Origin: Cavia porcellus
Taxonomy: Eukaryota; Chordata; Mammalia; Rodentia; Caviidae
Assembly: GCF_034190915.1 (NCBI RefSeq)
Contig: NW_026947493.1
Coordinates: 45,688,501 to 45,752,500 of the forward strand
Direction of reading: 5' to 3'
DNA length: 64,000 bases
Shown here: positions 43,943 through 57,357 of the stretch, one piece after another
Layout of the letters: each line of letters begins with the position of its first letter
How positions within the stretch are numbered: the stretch's first letter is position 1
Program-made: the position numbers and the translations under genes
The notes under the pieces: model-generated
Seen by the model: the letters and a program-made list of their open reading frames with translations, nothing else
The model's database searches: none
Told to the model about the DNA's origin: nothing

Positions 43943-46430
43943 ATTCTCCATTGCTTGATGTTCCTTCTTGACTGTGCTGATTTGAGTAGCATGTATCAGG
44001 GTCCCTGTGGACTCAGAGAGACTGTGTCTTCCTATATGCTTAGATTTCAGGACTGTTCATGAATGGTGAATACAATTCAAAGAATATTCCAGAAGAAAGA
44101 GTTTAAGACCTGGACCACTTGTTTCTTGGTGGCTTCATATTGGTAGACTTTTCTATAATGGGTTCTCATGACATCTCTGAGGTGGGCAGACACTAATGGG
44201 AACCAGGAGACCCAAAGTGAGCTCGTCTTGAGGGATGTAAGTATGTAAGTATGCTTCAACAAGGGTACGCAGGGTTTGGAGAAGAGCTAGTTTTGCATAG
44301 CATGCAATGAATGAAGCTTTTCTAATATAACAACCATGCTACCGGACCAGCAACTTTACCTAAGGGTAAATTTCTCAAAAAACTGTCACATTAAGAACTC
44401 AAGAGTTAAGCCCTTACTATAGCATATGCCGATGAATAAGGACCTTAGTTCTAACAAAAAATGGCAGAGATGTACAAGAACCAGAGTGTTGTGACTTAAC
44501 CCTCCGAATTTCTTCCTGTGTGTCAACTGAGGTTTAAATATTTTAAAAATTTTAAGTCATTTAAATGATACCTATCCAGGTGCTGAAACATTCACTATAC
44601 ACCATGCTTTGTTTAAGGTTGTAAATTTGTGATATTTTCTTCTATCCACTGGTCCTGCGCCTTCACTCCACAACTTCCTTCCCCTTATCCCAACTGAAGT
44701 AGCTGTGCTTGTCCTCTTCCCTATATCTCAGCCCTGTCACAAAATTCGGGCTGAAAAGGATTGCAGTGATATACTGCCAGTAATCTGCAAAATCTAAGCA
44801 GTAGGCAGAGTCATTTGTAAAATTCTTACTTGTCACATGGAGCACTTTGGACCCAAGTCCCTCAAGTGCTTGGGCTTTTCTTCTGGAGAAGCTAACGGAT
44901 TATGGGCTCTGCACGATGATTATTTCAAGTCTCAGTACAGACAACACTAAGGCACTTGGCCTCACCACACAACAGGCAGCAAGCTGAGCGGTGCAAATGT
45001 GCCGGTGGTGGGGAGAGCGTTCATCTCAGAAGCTCTGACTGGAGCCCGGTGTCATGCAGCCTGTGGCCAAATCCCCCATGCCAGCGCCCACTGCCAGTCT
45101 CTAGCTCAAACGTTTCACAGCAGCAATGGCCAAAGCCATGAACAGAAGTATGACTAAGTAGATATTTAAAAGAATTTATTAAATAAGGCTAAATAACTCC
45201 GTGCTTTGTCCTGCACTTGCAAACCATGGAATACATGCGTATCCAGCTGCCTTTGCTAGTACCCGTACTTCTTCTAAGTTACCTGGCTTCTTATACAATA
45301 GCAATAGTTTCCTATTCAACCATGAAAATAAATCCTGAATTCAAAGCTAGGCAAATACTCGTTTCAAATGCAATTTTAAAATGTAAAGCATAATTTTATC
45401 CAGGCTTGTTTTTATAAACAAAAATATGCACAAAAGTCATTTGGATTTGAATGAATGTATAAATGTAAATGTTGCATGTATATTAAATGTCATTTAATCA
45501 TCTCAGCTGGATTGATTCTAAAAGGAAAAGATACACTACCTAGTTTTGATGGTCAACATATGTCTAGATATTTTATGATGGCATTTTCATAAAGCCCAAG
45601 TATGAGTTACTAATCCATTTGCCTTAGAGGGAAATGGATGAGTAGTTGAGTCTGTTATTTGAGTTGACAGAGCTCTGGACCAACCGTACTATCAATAAAG
45701 AACAAGATGGAAATAATTCTGCATTGAAGGATCTGCTTTGTGTTGGGTCGTCACATGAATTCTTTCCCTGATTTATAAATCAGTTTCTTAATTACCATGC
45801 TCAGTTCCTGGCAAGTCAAACCATTTTGTCTTTTTTAGATTATCTAGAGCAAAAATTACATGCTGAACTTTTCATTGTTTCTTTCTTTTTTTATGTACTA
45901 CATCAGAGCAATGGAACCAAGTTAATCTGACCAGCCTTACTTTCTTTCTGAACTGTTCCATTTTCTTATTGATACCTTTCTTTTTATTAATCAGAATGTT
46001 TTCAAGGTTAAGATCCATCTTTCTAAAAGTTAAGCAATTGATGCTATTTTAGTTATACACACAACAGACATATACAATTTCTTTAGATATTTTTATTAAG
46101 AAACATTTTATTGTCCTAACTGGACCAATGCTTAGGAATATGAAATCTGCTCTAGTAACCACAAAGAGAATAAACAGACCAAGAATACTGTATCAATTTA
46201 GACTAACAAAAGACATTTATTTCATAATGTAGTAACCAACACATAATTTATTTACTAATAGGATAAATATGAAATGGATAAAATGTATAGCATCTTATAA
46301 GAGAAAAAAATCATATTTTGAAAATAACTTAGTTTTAAAGAACTACAGAAAATGTTAATTTCAAAATAATGGTGTAATGAAGTCAAGGTTGCTCCTAGAT
46401 CAGGGCAAAACAACAAAAGCACTTTAAAAG
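43943..46430. other. Unassigned sequence
   Basis: About 2.5 kb without a nameable element. A slightly GC-richer patch at 44870-45140 holds a 61-codon frame with no domain. Confidence 0.45.
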
Positions 46431-46633
46431 CCTAGCATGGTAGCACACACTTGTAATTCCAGCTACTTAAGAAGCTAAGCAGGAGGGTCTTGAATTCAAG
46501 GCCAGCCCAGAAAACTTAAGCAGACTGTGTTTCTAAATAATATAGAACAAAGAGGTGGGAATGTAGCTCAGTGGTTAGGTGTTTGCCTAGCAGATATGAG
46601 GACATGAGTCAATCCCTACTACCAAAAAGAGAG
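46431..46633 (+). mobile_element. B1-ID dimer SINE
   Basis: B1-like half ('cctagcatggtagcacacacttgtaattcc'), an A/T-rich joint, then ID-like half ('gtgggaatgtagctcagtggttagg', 'gagtcaatccctac'). Confidence 0.85.
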
Positions 46634-49325
46634 GGTTCTTCATATCACCAACTCATACATAAACAAATGTACTAAAGGACACATAGATATCTTGCTCACC
46701 CAAAATCCAAGTATGCATTGCAGCCCATGACCAATGATGTGCTGGAGTTTACCAAGAAGGCAACAGGAACCTGTTGTGTAGTGTGTGCTGATTCCCAAAA
46801 TGTAAATATTCCCCTCATGGCTACATGCAAGCCCCAGTGTGGGGCTGCCATCTGGGATCGGGAAGTGACCTCATTAATGGTGCTGGCTCTAGAACACTCA
46901 TGACCCTAACCACCTGCTCTAGTGACTAAAAACCAGGCTACACATCTTGCTCTGTGTCTACTAGAAAAGGACAATTACATCCAAATGCCAGAAAGTTTCC
47001 ACTGTCACAAATAGACCCTGATTTGCAGCGCACAGAAGATCTGACAGAAACATTTAGGTCAGAGAAAGGACAAATTAATTTGCTAAATCTTTCCTCTCCA
47101 ATAGCTTGAATCATGTAGATTCTTGCATAAATAAATTTCACAATTTGAGCAAAAGTAACAATAATTTTTGAGAAAGAAAAAGTAATTTTGTAGATTAAAT
47201 TAGTAATTATGAATTATGTGTGTTTTATTTGATCTCTCATCCAAATAACACTAGCTTATCAACAGAACATTCAAACAACACAAGAATAAATTATCTTTGA
47301 TAGTTTGTCAAATTTTAGTCATATTGATAATATAATTTTTCACTTTGATTTTATATTATCCTATTATATTTGTCAAGGTAGAAAGTTAGAATATATTTTA
47401 TCTAACAGAATAATAATTTATGCCTTCATTATTTAGATAATACTATAGAATTGGCTGAATTATTTATGAAATTACTGTTCAGTATTGTCAATTCAATACT
47501 ATATTTCCTGTGCATAGGAACCCCAAATTAACCTTTGGGAAATTTTATTAACTTTTAAATATTATGAAACGATGCGATTATAAATTTGACTTTTTGAGGC
47601 AAGTTTCAGTTTTCCCCTACAAATGATTAAAGCATGCCTCCGGAGTATAAACGAACTCATTTAAGCATTTACACTAACTGCATTTAATGGTTGGAACCTA
47701 ATTAATAACTCCAAAAGCAGTACGAACATTTGTATTTTCTTTGAAATTTTCTGAATTCCAAGTTCTTTTCTCTAGAATAACTTTTCATCTAAAAACTATG
47801 GATTTACTTAACTGGAAACTATGTGGAAATCATGGTTCTGCTATAAAACTTAAATCAAATAAACCCTAATGTCTTAAACGCCCAAATATAGAAATAAGGA
47901 TAAACATAGTATGTATCTATATTGAAGATTTTGGTGCTTTATGAAATAACATGTTGCAGCACCTAGTATGTCCTTGGCTTTTGTTAAATATTTTTGCTTT
48001 CCTCTCTCACAAAGTAACTTCAATGGCAATCACATAGCTCATCTTCATAGTCTGACTAAGTTACTGTTTAATTAAATTTTGATCACTGGGAAATTGGAAA
48101 TATGTCTCCATTTATTTTTAAAACTCTAACCCTAAGTTTAGTGTCTGGTACATTTCCAGCATTGAACTATACCTTCAATGTAAAAATGTTCTGTTATCTT
48201 CATATTGCATAAACCTGAAACAGCAAGCAGTGTGGAGACGACGTGAGTGCTTACACTGATATGATGTGATGCGAAGTGTATAAAGCAGTCCAGAAAGTCT
48301 TATTTTAAAAACATCCTAGTTCTACATCTCATATTCTATCATCACAATGAAATTGCCTGGGGATTTTCTTGGTTTGGCTTTCATGTGAAATACTCTTAAG
48401 ACGTTGACATATATTCTTTTTGGGAATACAGAAGTAATAGAATCTGACGCAAATAAGTTTTTTGCAAATGTTTCACCAGACCTTGCTAGAGGTATATGGG
48501 TACTTGCCCTTGGTGATTATAAATAGCTCATCAGACAGAACTTCCACAGTGGATAACACTGAAATTTAAAAGAAACAGATATCATGCTTTAGAAGTCATA
48601 GCATTTTCCAGAATGTCAAACCAAAAAGAATTTTTTGTAATTATCTTTTTTGTTGCTGTGTTATAACTAGTCTATGTTGCTCTGTTTCTCCAAAATCATA
48701 AAAAGAAACTACAGGAAATAACCCTTCATCCTTGCTTATCACTCTCATCTCATCCTGTATAGAAATGCAGATTCAACAAGGAGATGAAAAATACAAGATA
48801 CAGGGTACCAGGAGCTGGAGAATCTCAAATTTAAGTGGGAAATGATAAAATAAATGAAGTTATCACAAAGTTTGTCTTGGTGGGGAAGAGCTGAGTGGAG
48901 TGGGACAGGGACTCTCCACTAGACACATAAGTAAAGTAAAGGTCAAACATTCAAAATCACTTCTTTGAAACCTATGAATTAAATTTGCTTGATTCTCTGT
49001 TACTGAAGTTGTAGATGTTGTTTATGAAGTATTTAAGGCAAAGTCCTGAGAGAAAATCCTTAGTATATTTTACACCATACACAACAAAGGTTTGACCAGT
49101 TGTGAGCCCAGTAATGTCACTGGGAGTGGGAGTTCTCAGGATGGCTGCAGATTGAGAGCTTAGAGCAGGGCTGTCTTCTGGTGTGTGAATACATTGCCAG
49201 CCATCCTGACTGTGACCGTCCTACACACAAGGCAGAACTGCCAGGTTAGTGTCCATACATGGTTCTCTCCCTTGTTCATAATCTAGTTTTAGGAGATAAT
49301 TTCAAGGTATTACACAGAGAAAAAA
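46634..49325. other. Unassigned AT-rich sequence
   Basis: The longest stretch without any element I can name. It has no open frame of note. It could be intronic. Confidence 0.5.
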
Positions 49326-49330
49326 AATAA

Positions 49331-49473
49331 TTTTTTGAGACAGGGTCTCACTCTTTAATTTAGGCTGGACTTAAACTCACTATGGAATCCAAGCTGGTCT
49401 CAAACTCATGGCAACCCTCTTGCCTCAGCCTCCTGAGTGCCAGGATTACAGGGGTGCACCACCACACTCTACA
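49331..49473 (-). mobile_element. B1-type SINE, minus strand
   Basis: 'ttttttgagacagggtctcactc', 'caaactcatggcaaccctcttgcctcagcctcctgagtgccaggattacagg' in antisense. Confidence 0.95.
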
Positions 49474-49752
49474 GAATACTTTTGAAAAGCCCTTCATTGA
49501 AAGTAGCAAGGAACAGAAACATAGAAGTTGATCGGTCCTTACTGTCAATTTCTTTGTTTCACAAAAGCAGATGGCCTAGGAGAGTACCGTAGATGCAAAA
49601 GAAACTTTACTTGTATTACTGCTTAGTATAAAACTCTAGGTTAAATCGCAGCCACAGCGTGGCACCTTATGCTTCTCAGCACACCTGCACAGATGTTGTC
49701 CCATTCAGTACTTACAGTGATCCTGTAAATTGTCAACAGAAAGCACTTCAGG

Positions 49753-49830
49753 ATTAGGGGAGTAGTCCAGTGGCAAAGCATGTACTCAAAGTTAGGAGGC
49801 CCTGGATTCAAAACCTAGCAGAGAAAGGAA
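49753..49830 (+). mobile_element. ID-type SINE
   Basis: 'ggattaggggagtagtccagtggcaaagcatgtac' and 'ctggattcaaaacc' are decayed boxes A and B. A purine tail follows. 49474-49752 has nothing recognised. Confidence 0.8.
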
Positions 49831-49912
49831 GAGGGAGGGAGGCAGGGACAGAGAGAGAGCATGAGAGAAAGAGATTGAGAGAGCGAGGGAGCAGAGGAAA
49901 GGAAAGGAAGCT
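49825..49912. repeat. Purine-rich GA tract
   Basis: AGAG/GGGA-rich sequence grown from the ID tail. Confidence 0.9.
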
Positions 49913-50092
49913 AATGTGAAGAAACAATTTGACTCATCCTTTAACTTGAATCTTTTGAAAATCTTGTTTTCTGTCTTTTTTTCCATTTCAAAATCAACTT
50001 TAGACCACACACTTAACTATTACAAGAGTTTTCATCTTTTCATTTTTGTCTTTATGCCTTATTCAAAATTTTCATCTAAAATAATTGTCACT

Positions 50093-50400
50093 ATATGTGA
50101 TGGCTAAATTTTAATGTGTCAATTTGACCAAGTTAAAGAAAACCCATGTAGCTGGTAAACACTAGTTCTAGGTGTGTCTGCTAGGATGTTGCTGAAAGTG
50201 GTTAAATTCGAACCAATACGCTGAGTAAGGAGATGTGAGTTCATCAAAGTAGGCATCATCTTCCCATCAAAATGAAAGAGCAAATTCATTTATATTCTCT
50301 GTCTCTGTCTCTCTGTCTCTATCTCTCATTTTCTCCCCCCCCCCTCTCTCTCTCGTTTCAATGAATAAACTATTCCCTTAGAACCAGTGAAAAATAAGGG
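50093..50400 (+). repeat. Old dispersed repeat with (CT)n, family not named
   Basis: 'tgtgatggctaaattttaatgtgtcaatttgacc' followed by 'ctaggatgttgctg' and a CTCTGTCTCT tract (50297-50354) is an arrangement common in mammalian genomes. I cannot name it. Confidence 0.5.
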
Positions 50401-51060
50401 AAACAGATCCTCTCTCCCTTTAAAGAACTCACCTCCACTAAGGTTCTTCCAGCCCCCTTGTTACAAAAACTGGCACATGAACTAGCTCACTGTTCCCAAG
50501 TTGCAGTCCTGAGATTCTAAAATACACCTCTATGCCGCCTTCATTAATTGTGATGGGGAAGGAAGAGAGGACCCATCAGCTAAAATGGCATGTTTTCAAA
50601 GGTCATTCAACTCTGAAATACAACTTATTATCCTGTATTTATTCTGCTATTTTTGTACTATTTTTCTTTGCCAAGAGCATCCCAGACACCATCCCACAAA
50701 ATTTTGGAACCCCGTGACATATTAATAGCTGTTCTTTGAAAGTTCTTCCTTTACTGTTTAAGAAACGCCACAGTAAACAAATTTTTTAAATAAATACTTA
50801 TTAAATCATTTAACATTCTAATGTGTATTTTATATCATTGGGAGTAGAAAGGTAAGTCACATGGAATGTTTTCAAATTTCTTGACCTTAGAGCATAGTGG
50901 TGTTTAGTTAGGTTTAGACTAATATAAAACGATTTTAAGAATATTCTGTGCATTATAGTTACTAACAAACATTTTCGTTTCCCAGCCACACACTAACTTA
51001 GTGATAAGGGACAAGGAGAGAACTAATAGGTTTAGTAACAGAGCCTTTTGAACTAAAGTA
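50401..51060. other. Unassigned sequence
   Basis: No element recognised. Confidence 0.45.
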
Positions 51061-51064
51061 GAAA

Positions 51065-51848
51065 GGTGTGCCTTAAGAAATTCACGGAGGAGGCCATTCA
51101 CAGACTGCAGGGGAAGAGAACAAGAAGTCACCAAGAGGCAAGCCCTCCTGCAAAGCAACACCAGGTGCAGGCTGCTGAGGGGAGAGCCAGGTGTCAGCCC
51201 CTTCCAGAGCATGGGCTGGGAAACAAGAAAAGCCAAGCCCGCACCTCCTGCCCCTCCCCGCCATAAGCGACTGGCTGATCCAGGGAAACACAGGCTGCGA
51301 TGATAGCTATTGAGGTAAAATACAGTTTAATGCTTGCAGAATTTAGTGTTTCACTAACCTTGCAGGCCTAAACCCAGTAGTCTGATCACCTATTCAGAGG
51401 ATACACAGTATAGCATCTATGGGTATCTCCTGAAGGTGGTAGCCATTTTAATTCCCTATTGTTTTGAAGTCTTGTATCATTTTCAGTGTTTTGCTGAGTT
51501 GGGTTTTATTCTGTTTCGTTTTGTTTGGTTTGACATTATTACAACCACTGGCATGGGCAGCTATTTCAAAGATAACAAGATATATTATGGTAACCATTTT
51601 GGATTTACTTGTATATTGTTTTGAAATCCTTTATTGCATTCTCTGTTTTGTTTTTATTGGTTCTATTTTGTTCTGTTTTGATTTTTACCATGTCTGAAGG
51701 TATCTGCAGCTATTTTGAAGACAACAAGAGGCATTATGGTAACCATTGTTGATTTCCTAATGTTTTGAAGTCCTGTGTCACTTACATTGATTTGCTTTAT
51801 TTTTTTTTTTTGCTTGGTTTTATTCTCTTTAAAGTAAAAAAATAAATA
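51065..51848 (+). mobile_element. Composite retroposon, copy 3 (long form)
   Basis: The GC-richer head (51065-51290) aligns loosely with copies 1 and 2 ('ccaggtgtcagcc', 'catgggctgggaaacaag', 'ccataagcgactgg'). About three T/G-rich units follow; the landmark 'ccattttnnatt..' starts at about 51444, 51595 and 51744, so periods are 151 and 149 bp. It ends in an A-rich tail (51833-51848). Part of the copy 1 middle is missing or diverged at 51290-51420. Confidence 0.7.
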
Positions 51849-53190
51849 AGAGAAATTCACCTAGGAAACTTTATAAGGAAGTAGTTACCACATGCAGGAT
51901 GACTGTTTAACTTTCTCTTCAAAACAATGTGCCTCACAGGTTATTCTGTTAGTATGAACTTGTATATTAGAACAGCAACTGTCTGAGAGGATAGAGAGGT
52001 AAGTTCCTGGTGCATTATCTCCAAGACTGCAGGTGCAGCAGGCGCAGGACCTATCTAGTTGTTTTGTATGTATGCGCATGTGCTGTGTGCAGCACCTTGA
52101 ACGTGCTTCAGGTTTGGAGTACTTACCACATCCTTTTAATTATTTGTTGTCCTAATTGTTGTTTCCTACAAGTCTGGAATCTATTAGGGTTTTTAAATTT
52201 AGTTTTGGCAGCTCCCCAAAACCTACAATGGTGTCTCCCACGAAAGCACATATGTTATATAGATATGCGAAGAATCTCTTGAGAATTTTTAGGACAAATA
52301 AAATCACTAGTCCTTTCTGAATGCTGTGTGTTTGCTTGTATGTATTTAAAAAATAATACTATCTGGTCACAATGATGATAACATGACTGTTTAATAAGTA
52401 TAAAACTGAGATTTTTTTTTTCTGTTTAAGCCATTTTTTCATCTGGTAAAGAAAATTCATCTCATAAATATTTGTCACATCAAACTTTTATCTTTGCACT
52501 TGTAAACCCTATAAGGCGAGAATTTGGTGCTTTAATAACTAAGCTTCCTTCAGGCTCCAGAAAGTTGTATTATTCTAAGTTAACCATTACAGCTCTAAAG
52601 CTAAGAGAACTTTTTGTAAAGACAGATATATCTTCAGTTTTTAAACTTTATTTTTCCATTAAACAACATAATATACTTCCTCTCTAGTAAATTATAAAGC
52701 TTCATATTTATATTTGTAGCATATTTGCCCTATCCATCTTGTTTTTCTTTACATTATTGTTCATCAGTTATTAAGTTTAACTAGCCAAACTTTAATGTTC
52801 TAGTTACCATCTGACATTATTTTTAGAATAAGGGTAACATAAATAGGTATATAAATAAACAAAAGAATGAATAAATACTCTTACATATTTTTCTGGTTAA
52901 AATAGGTTCCAAGTAATGTACAACTACCCATATTTTCTCATCCTGGGTACAATGTATGACAGTATCTTTTGAGTTCTTCTCTAGAAGTCCAGAAAAAATT
53001 TAATGACAAGCATAATAAGAAATGCAAAGGTGAAATGCATAACCGTTTGTGACTTATTCCAGATATTTAACAGAAAAAAGAATTATGTGGCCAGCCTATG
53101 TTCACCTGAGCTTGGCAGGGTTATTTGCAGCTTTGACTTTTGAGCTTCATAACTTTCCTTTTTAATTTTCTCCTTTCTTAAGATAATAAC
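51849..53190. other. Unassigned AT-rich sequence
   Basis: No gene or nameable repeat. Confidence 0.5.
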
Positions 53191-53199
53191 AGTAATCTT

Positions 53200-53400
53200 A
53201 TAAGAGTAGGATGAATGTAGTACTTTTCATGTGCTAACTTCATTAAATGCATTAAAACCTTCAAACAAGCCTATACTGCCATTATTTTTTTTATAGATAA
53301 GGAAAATGAAGCAATGAGAACTTAAGTAACTTTCCCATAGTCATCCAACTTACAGATTACAGGACCAATATTTGAATCATCTGACTCAAAAACATATAAC
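53200..53400 (+). repeat. MIR SINE
   Basis: 'gtgctaacttcattaaatgc', 'ccttcaaacaagcctatactgcc', 'gcaatgagaacttaagtaactttcccatagtcatcc' is the full MIR order. Confidence 0.85.
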
Positions 53401-54320
53401 CATAACACTGCCGCCAAGTAATATTTTCATATTTATCCAAATGTCAAAGTTACAATTTTTAAACAAACTTTTAAAGAATAATTTGGTAAATTTGACTTTT
53501 GCTATTTTGGTGATAGGATTCTTGTCTTCTAAAAAATTAATAAAACCATTTAATTTAATCTATAAATTGTAAATCTATAAATCTGTTTTAATTATTAAAA
53601 AATTTTCAACAAATAGGTATAATAAAGTCAAATTTCTCTTCTCCAGCAAAAATGTTATTAAATTGAAAAACTATCCTTCCATAAAAAATTTAGAAAAAAT
53701 GGCTCATAAGAACTTTATTAACACACAGCTAAATTGACTGCTAACAAATTTTTTTTAATTCAACTGAGAACAATTTAATTTTTCCATCCCACATTAATAT
53801 TAGCTGTGGGTTGAACAACTTCTCTTTGGTGAGGGAATTAAATTAACATGTTAGAGTCCCAGAGTTTGCCAGTAGATAGGTACAATGTCATGTTTACACA
53901 ATAGGTCAATTAATTTTGTTTTAAAAGAGAAAAAAAAGCACTGTGATTTGGACAACTCCTGCAAATAGAGCTAGCCCAGCAAAGTAAAATATGTTTATAG
54001 AAAATTAAAATTATCTGTAACCAAAAGATACTATTTTAAATCCTCAAAGTTACTATTGGACTAAAGTCCCTTAGACTTTGGCCTTCTCCTGTATCTCCAA
54101 GTGGACATTATGTCGTACATAGAAAATATGATTACCTAATTTATTTTTACATTTGGAATATTATGATGATTGCCAATCTAAGATTTATGTAATTTTTAGA
54201 CTTGCAAAGGAAACAACAGAAATCCAATGTTTCAGACAATTAAAATCTAATGATTCTTTACTTCAGGTCTAATGACAACCAATATTATAGCTACCTTTAC
54301 TGACATTCTGATCAATATAT
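53401..54320. other. Unassigned AT-rich sequence
   Basis: Nothing recognised. Confidence 0.5.
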
Positions 54321-54730
54321 CTTTTGTGGTTCTAGAATTGTGAAGGGGAGTGGCCAAGGTGGGCATAGGCACAGGGGATGAGTGGAGAGTCACTCTATGT
54401 CAGAAGACCAGAGAAAAAGTAATTTACAATGTGTTGCTCACAGTTCTGGAAGCTGGGTGGTCTAATCTAGAAGGGCTATCATCTGATAAAGGTCTTCTCG
54501 CTGCATCATCCCATGGTGAAAGGGAGAGGTATAAAGAAAGGGTGAGAGAGACAGCCTTTACAGTGAGCCCACTCCCACAACAACAGAATTAGTTCATTCA
54601 TAAAAGCAATGACCAAGTCTCAAACATCTTCGTTACGCCCCACTTCCAACAGTGCTACTCTAAGATCAAGTTTGCAATGCATGAGCCTTGGGGAACAGAT
54701 TGATTCTATGACAATATCAATGTATGGAAC
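54321..54730 (+). repeat. Old dispersed repeat, family not named
   Basis: 'gctcacagttctggaagctggg', 'gctgcatcatcccatggtgaaaggg', 'cgccccacttccaacagtgc' form a familiar mammalian repeat pattern. I cannot assign the family with confidence. Confidence 0.5.
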
Positions 54731-55189
54731 CTAACACAAGGAATGTTCAAACTATTCTGAGTCATGTTACTCCCCAAATCAGCACTCTTGCTCATCACTT
54801 TCTATTGCTAATTTTACCAGTACTTGCTTAGTCCTTTAAATCCACCAACTGGAAACCTTTAAAGAGTGACGCTATTTGGGAACTCATAGTATGAGTCAAA
54901 TTTTCAAACAGTAACAGTTTGCCCTTGAAAATGTTAATAATACATAATTGTATAGCAATAAATTTGAAAATGCCTTCCCACATACCACAAAATAAATCCA
55001 TAATAAATTCCATGTCATTCACATTCAACCTTTCTTTCCACTCTCACAGTCTCTGCTCTCATGCTGGCAGGTTCTCATCTGTAAATTAGGTCAAAAGTTA
55101 GCTGGTCTTTCATTTAAACCAATGCCTGACTGATGAGATGATGGACCTTAAACACATCTTCTTTACAGAGCTTTTGCATTCAGCCCTGA

Positions 55190-55262
55190 GCAAGGGCGTG
55201 GAGCGCAATGCTGAAGCGCTCGCCTGGCACGTACATGCCCTGGGTTCAAGCCTCACTCTGGA
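55190..55262 (+). mobile_element. ID-type SINE
   Basis: 'gggcgtggagcgcaatgctgaagcgctcgcctggcac' and 'ctgggttcaagcctcac'. It is CpG-rich, hence less decayed, but box A is altered. 54731-55189 has nothing recognised. Confidence 0.8.
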
Positions 55263-55397
55263 AAAGAACAAGGAAAGAAAGAATGGAAGGAAGGAAAAAG
55301 GGAGGGGAAATGCAGGGAGGGAGGGAGAGAAAATGAGAAGGAAGAGGAGTAAAAGAGGAAGGAGAGGGAGGAAGAGAAAGGGGAGGGAAGGAGGAAG
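55262..55397. repeat. Purine-rich GGAA tract
   Basis: A/G-only sequence for most of 135 bp after the ID element. The Lys/Arg/Glu-rich part of frame 55138-55479 is translation of this tract. Confidence 0.95.
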
Positions 55398-55818
55398 CTG
55401 TTCTCCTGTATTTGCCTACATCAAATCTAATTTTTTTTTTGCATTATCTTTTTTTAACCACAGATTCAAAAAAAAGTAAAATAATCTTTGGAACAAAAGA
55501 ATTAAGGACAGAAAATTTAAAGGAAAAATACATATTCAAAGAACATAGTGAGATATAAAAGGTATTCTTTCTTTTGTGTGTGTTTGTTGGTTAGCAAAAC
55601 TAATTTTTAAACCTCCAATCTAATAACTGTCCTTTCCTTGCAAACACAACCACTTCTGTCCTTTCTCTCTAATATGACCCCTCTTGGGTAGAAATCATTA
55701 GAAAAGAAAGACTTATAGGTATGCATGAACAAGCAGATGTGAAATTCCTGCCAGAGTAAGGACAATGTGGCACACTAGAAACAGTATAAGGGCTAGGGCT
55801 AGAAAGACCTGGAACTTA

Positions 55819-55820
<2 letters not shown>
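55398..55820. other. Unassigned sequence
   Basis: Nothing recognised. Confidence 0.45.

Positions 55821-55868
<48 letters not shown>
55821..55868. repeat. (GT)24 microsatellite
   Basis: 24 uninterrupted GT units. Confidence 0.98.
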
Positions 55869-55870
<2 letters not shown>

Positions 55871-56003
55871 AATGCACATGTGTGTGCACCCTCTGTAATA
55901 TCAAGCAACAATATTAGCTATAAAATGTTCTGAGCATTAACATACATACCAAACACATAATAGGTATTCTATGGTAATTTTTTGTCTCCTCATAGAATGT
56001 TTT

Positions 56004-56048
56004 TTTGTACCAGGAAGCAAACCCAGGGCCTCTCACCTGCCAAGTATG
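56004..56048 (-). mobile_element. Partial ID-type SINE, minus strand
   Basis: 'gtaccaggaagcaaacccagggcctc' matches the ID box B half in antisense. Confidence 0.55.
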
Positions 56049-56089
56049 ATAATTATTGATTGGTTGGTAAGACATCGAAAATATTAATT

Positions 56090-56190
56090 TTGTATGAAGT
56101 GCTATGCTAAGTACCTTAAATAGACTAACTCAACTAATCCTCAAAACAATCCTCCGTGTTAGCATAGTAGATATTGCTCATTGTTCCCCA
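56090..56190 (+). repeat. MIR fragment
   Basis: 'gtgctatgctaagtaccttaaatagac' and 'ctaatcctcaaaacaatcctccgtg' match MIR. Confidence 0.75.
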
Positions 56191-56875
56191 GTCGCTATAT
56201 TCCCTTTTTCTCATTTAGTGAGAATCCCTCGTCTAAGTTTTATCTAGAAAAAGGAGAGGTGATCCAAATATATCAGACACAGAAGAGAGAGACCTGAAAC
56301 TGTGGGTGGATATCTGCAGTTCTGAAAGGCAGAGGAATGTGCCATTACAGACACAATATTGTGTTTGTTTGTGTAACTTTGTGAATTACTTCGTCTCTCT
56401 TTTGTCCAGGGGACCGTGACTATGAGCAAACCTGTCCGCTCATCAGGTATGACCTTTGCTGTGAGGTAGGCCCCTGGAATGCAGGTAACGACACCTTGGA
56501 GCAACATGAAGTATGTTTGATCTCACAAGTTGGGGCAGGAAAGGTGTATTAGGATAGAATCCCCTTGGTTACAGCACAAGCCACGTGACCTCTTGCTGTG
56601 GATCTCTTCAAATACAGTCAGAGCTGCTCCACTGGTCAGGTGTGGTCCTGTGGGGATGGGCTGTCCAGCTGCCTCTCTTGCTTCTTAAATTATGTGCTTA
56701 CATTATGTTCTCTGGAATCATTTGCATAACATCTGTTCCCTTCATCTTTTTTCTGTCTTTCAGGAAACTAGCTAGAAAAATAATCTAATAAGAAAATTAA
56801 AGAAGTAAAGCTGCAGTATTTATGTCGACCATTCAAGGTCCCTGGAAATAATTATTTTTCTATTTTAAGAAACTT
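56191..56875. other. Unassigned sequence
   Basis: Nothing recognised. Confidence 0.45.
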
Positions 56876-56876
56876 C

Positions 56877-57030
56877 ACCCAGGAGTGATGGTACATCCCT
56901 GTAGTTCCAATACTCAGGAGGCTGAAACAGGAGGATCACCATGAATCCAAGGACAACTTGGACTACATAGTGAGTTTAAGACTTGTTTGAACTACGTAGT
57001 AAGATGATGTCTCAAAAGAGAAAGAGAGAA
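56877..57030 (+). mobile_element. B1-type SINE
   Basis: 'caggagtgatggtacatccctgtag', 'caggaggctgaaacagg', a duplicated right segment and 'gatgtctc' plus a purine tail. Confidence 0.9.
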
Positions 57031-57357
57031 ATACTCCATATGTAAATTGAAACCAATAAATAACCACCTTCATTTAAATTTCCTTTTATCAAAGCATTAA
57101 AAATCAAAAAGAAAATCTTCCATGAAGTCATGTTTTCTTACAGGGAGATAGTATCAGTCTTAGTGAAACAGCTGCCTGTCTACAGAATACATGTGCAAGT
57201 TAATTGATAGTTTTACACTGAGAAAAGTTTCCCAATGAAAATTAACATTCTTTTATATAGGCTGTATAGTTTCCCACTTTGCTGTAACAAATTACCACAA
57301 ATTTAATGGCTTGAAACAATAAAAATATGTTATTCAGCAGTTCAGTACAGCTTTCAA
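57031..57357. other. Mostly unassigned; old repeat piece at its right end
   Basis: 'tttgctgtaacaaattaccacaaatttaatggc' (about 57275-57320) shares a motif with 39295-39340. The rest is not recognised. Confidence 0.4.

Noticed and set aside
55138..55479. 113-codon basic protein
   Set aside because: Most of it is ID SINE and GGAA tract translated.
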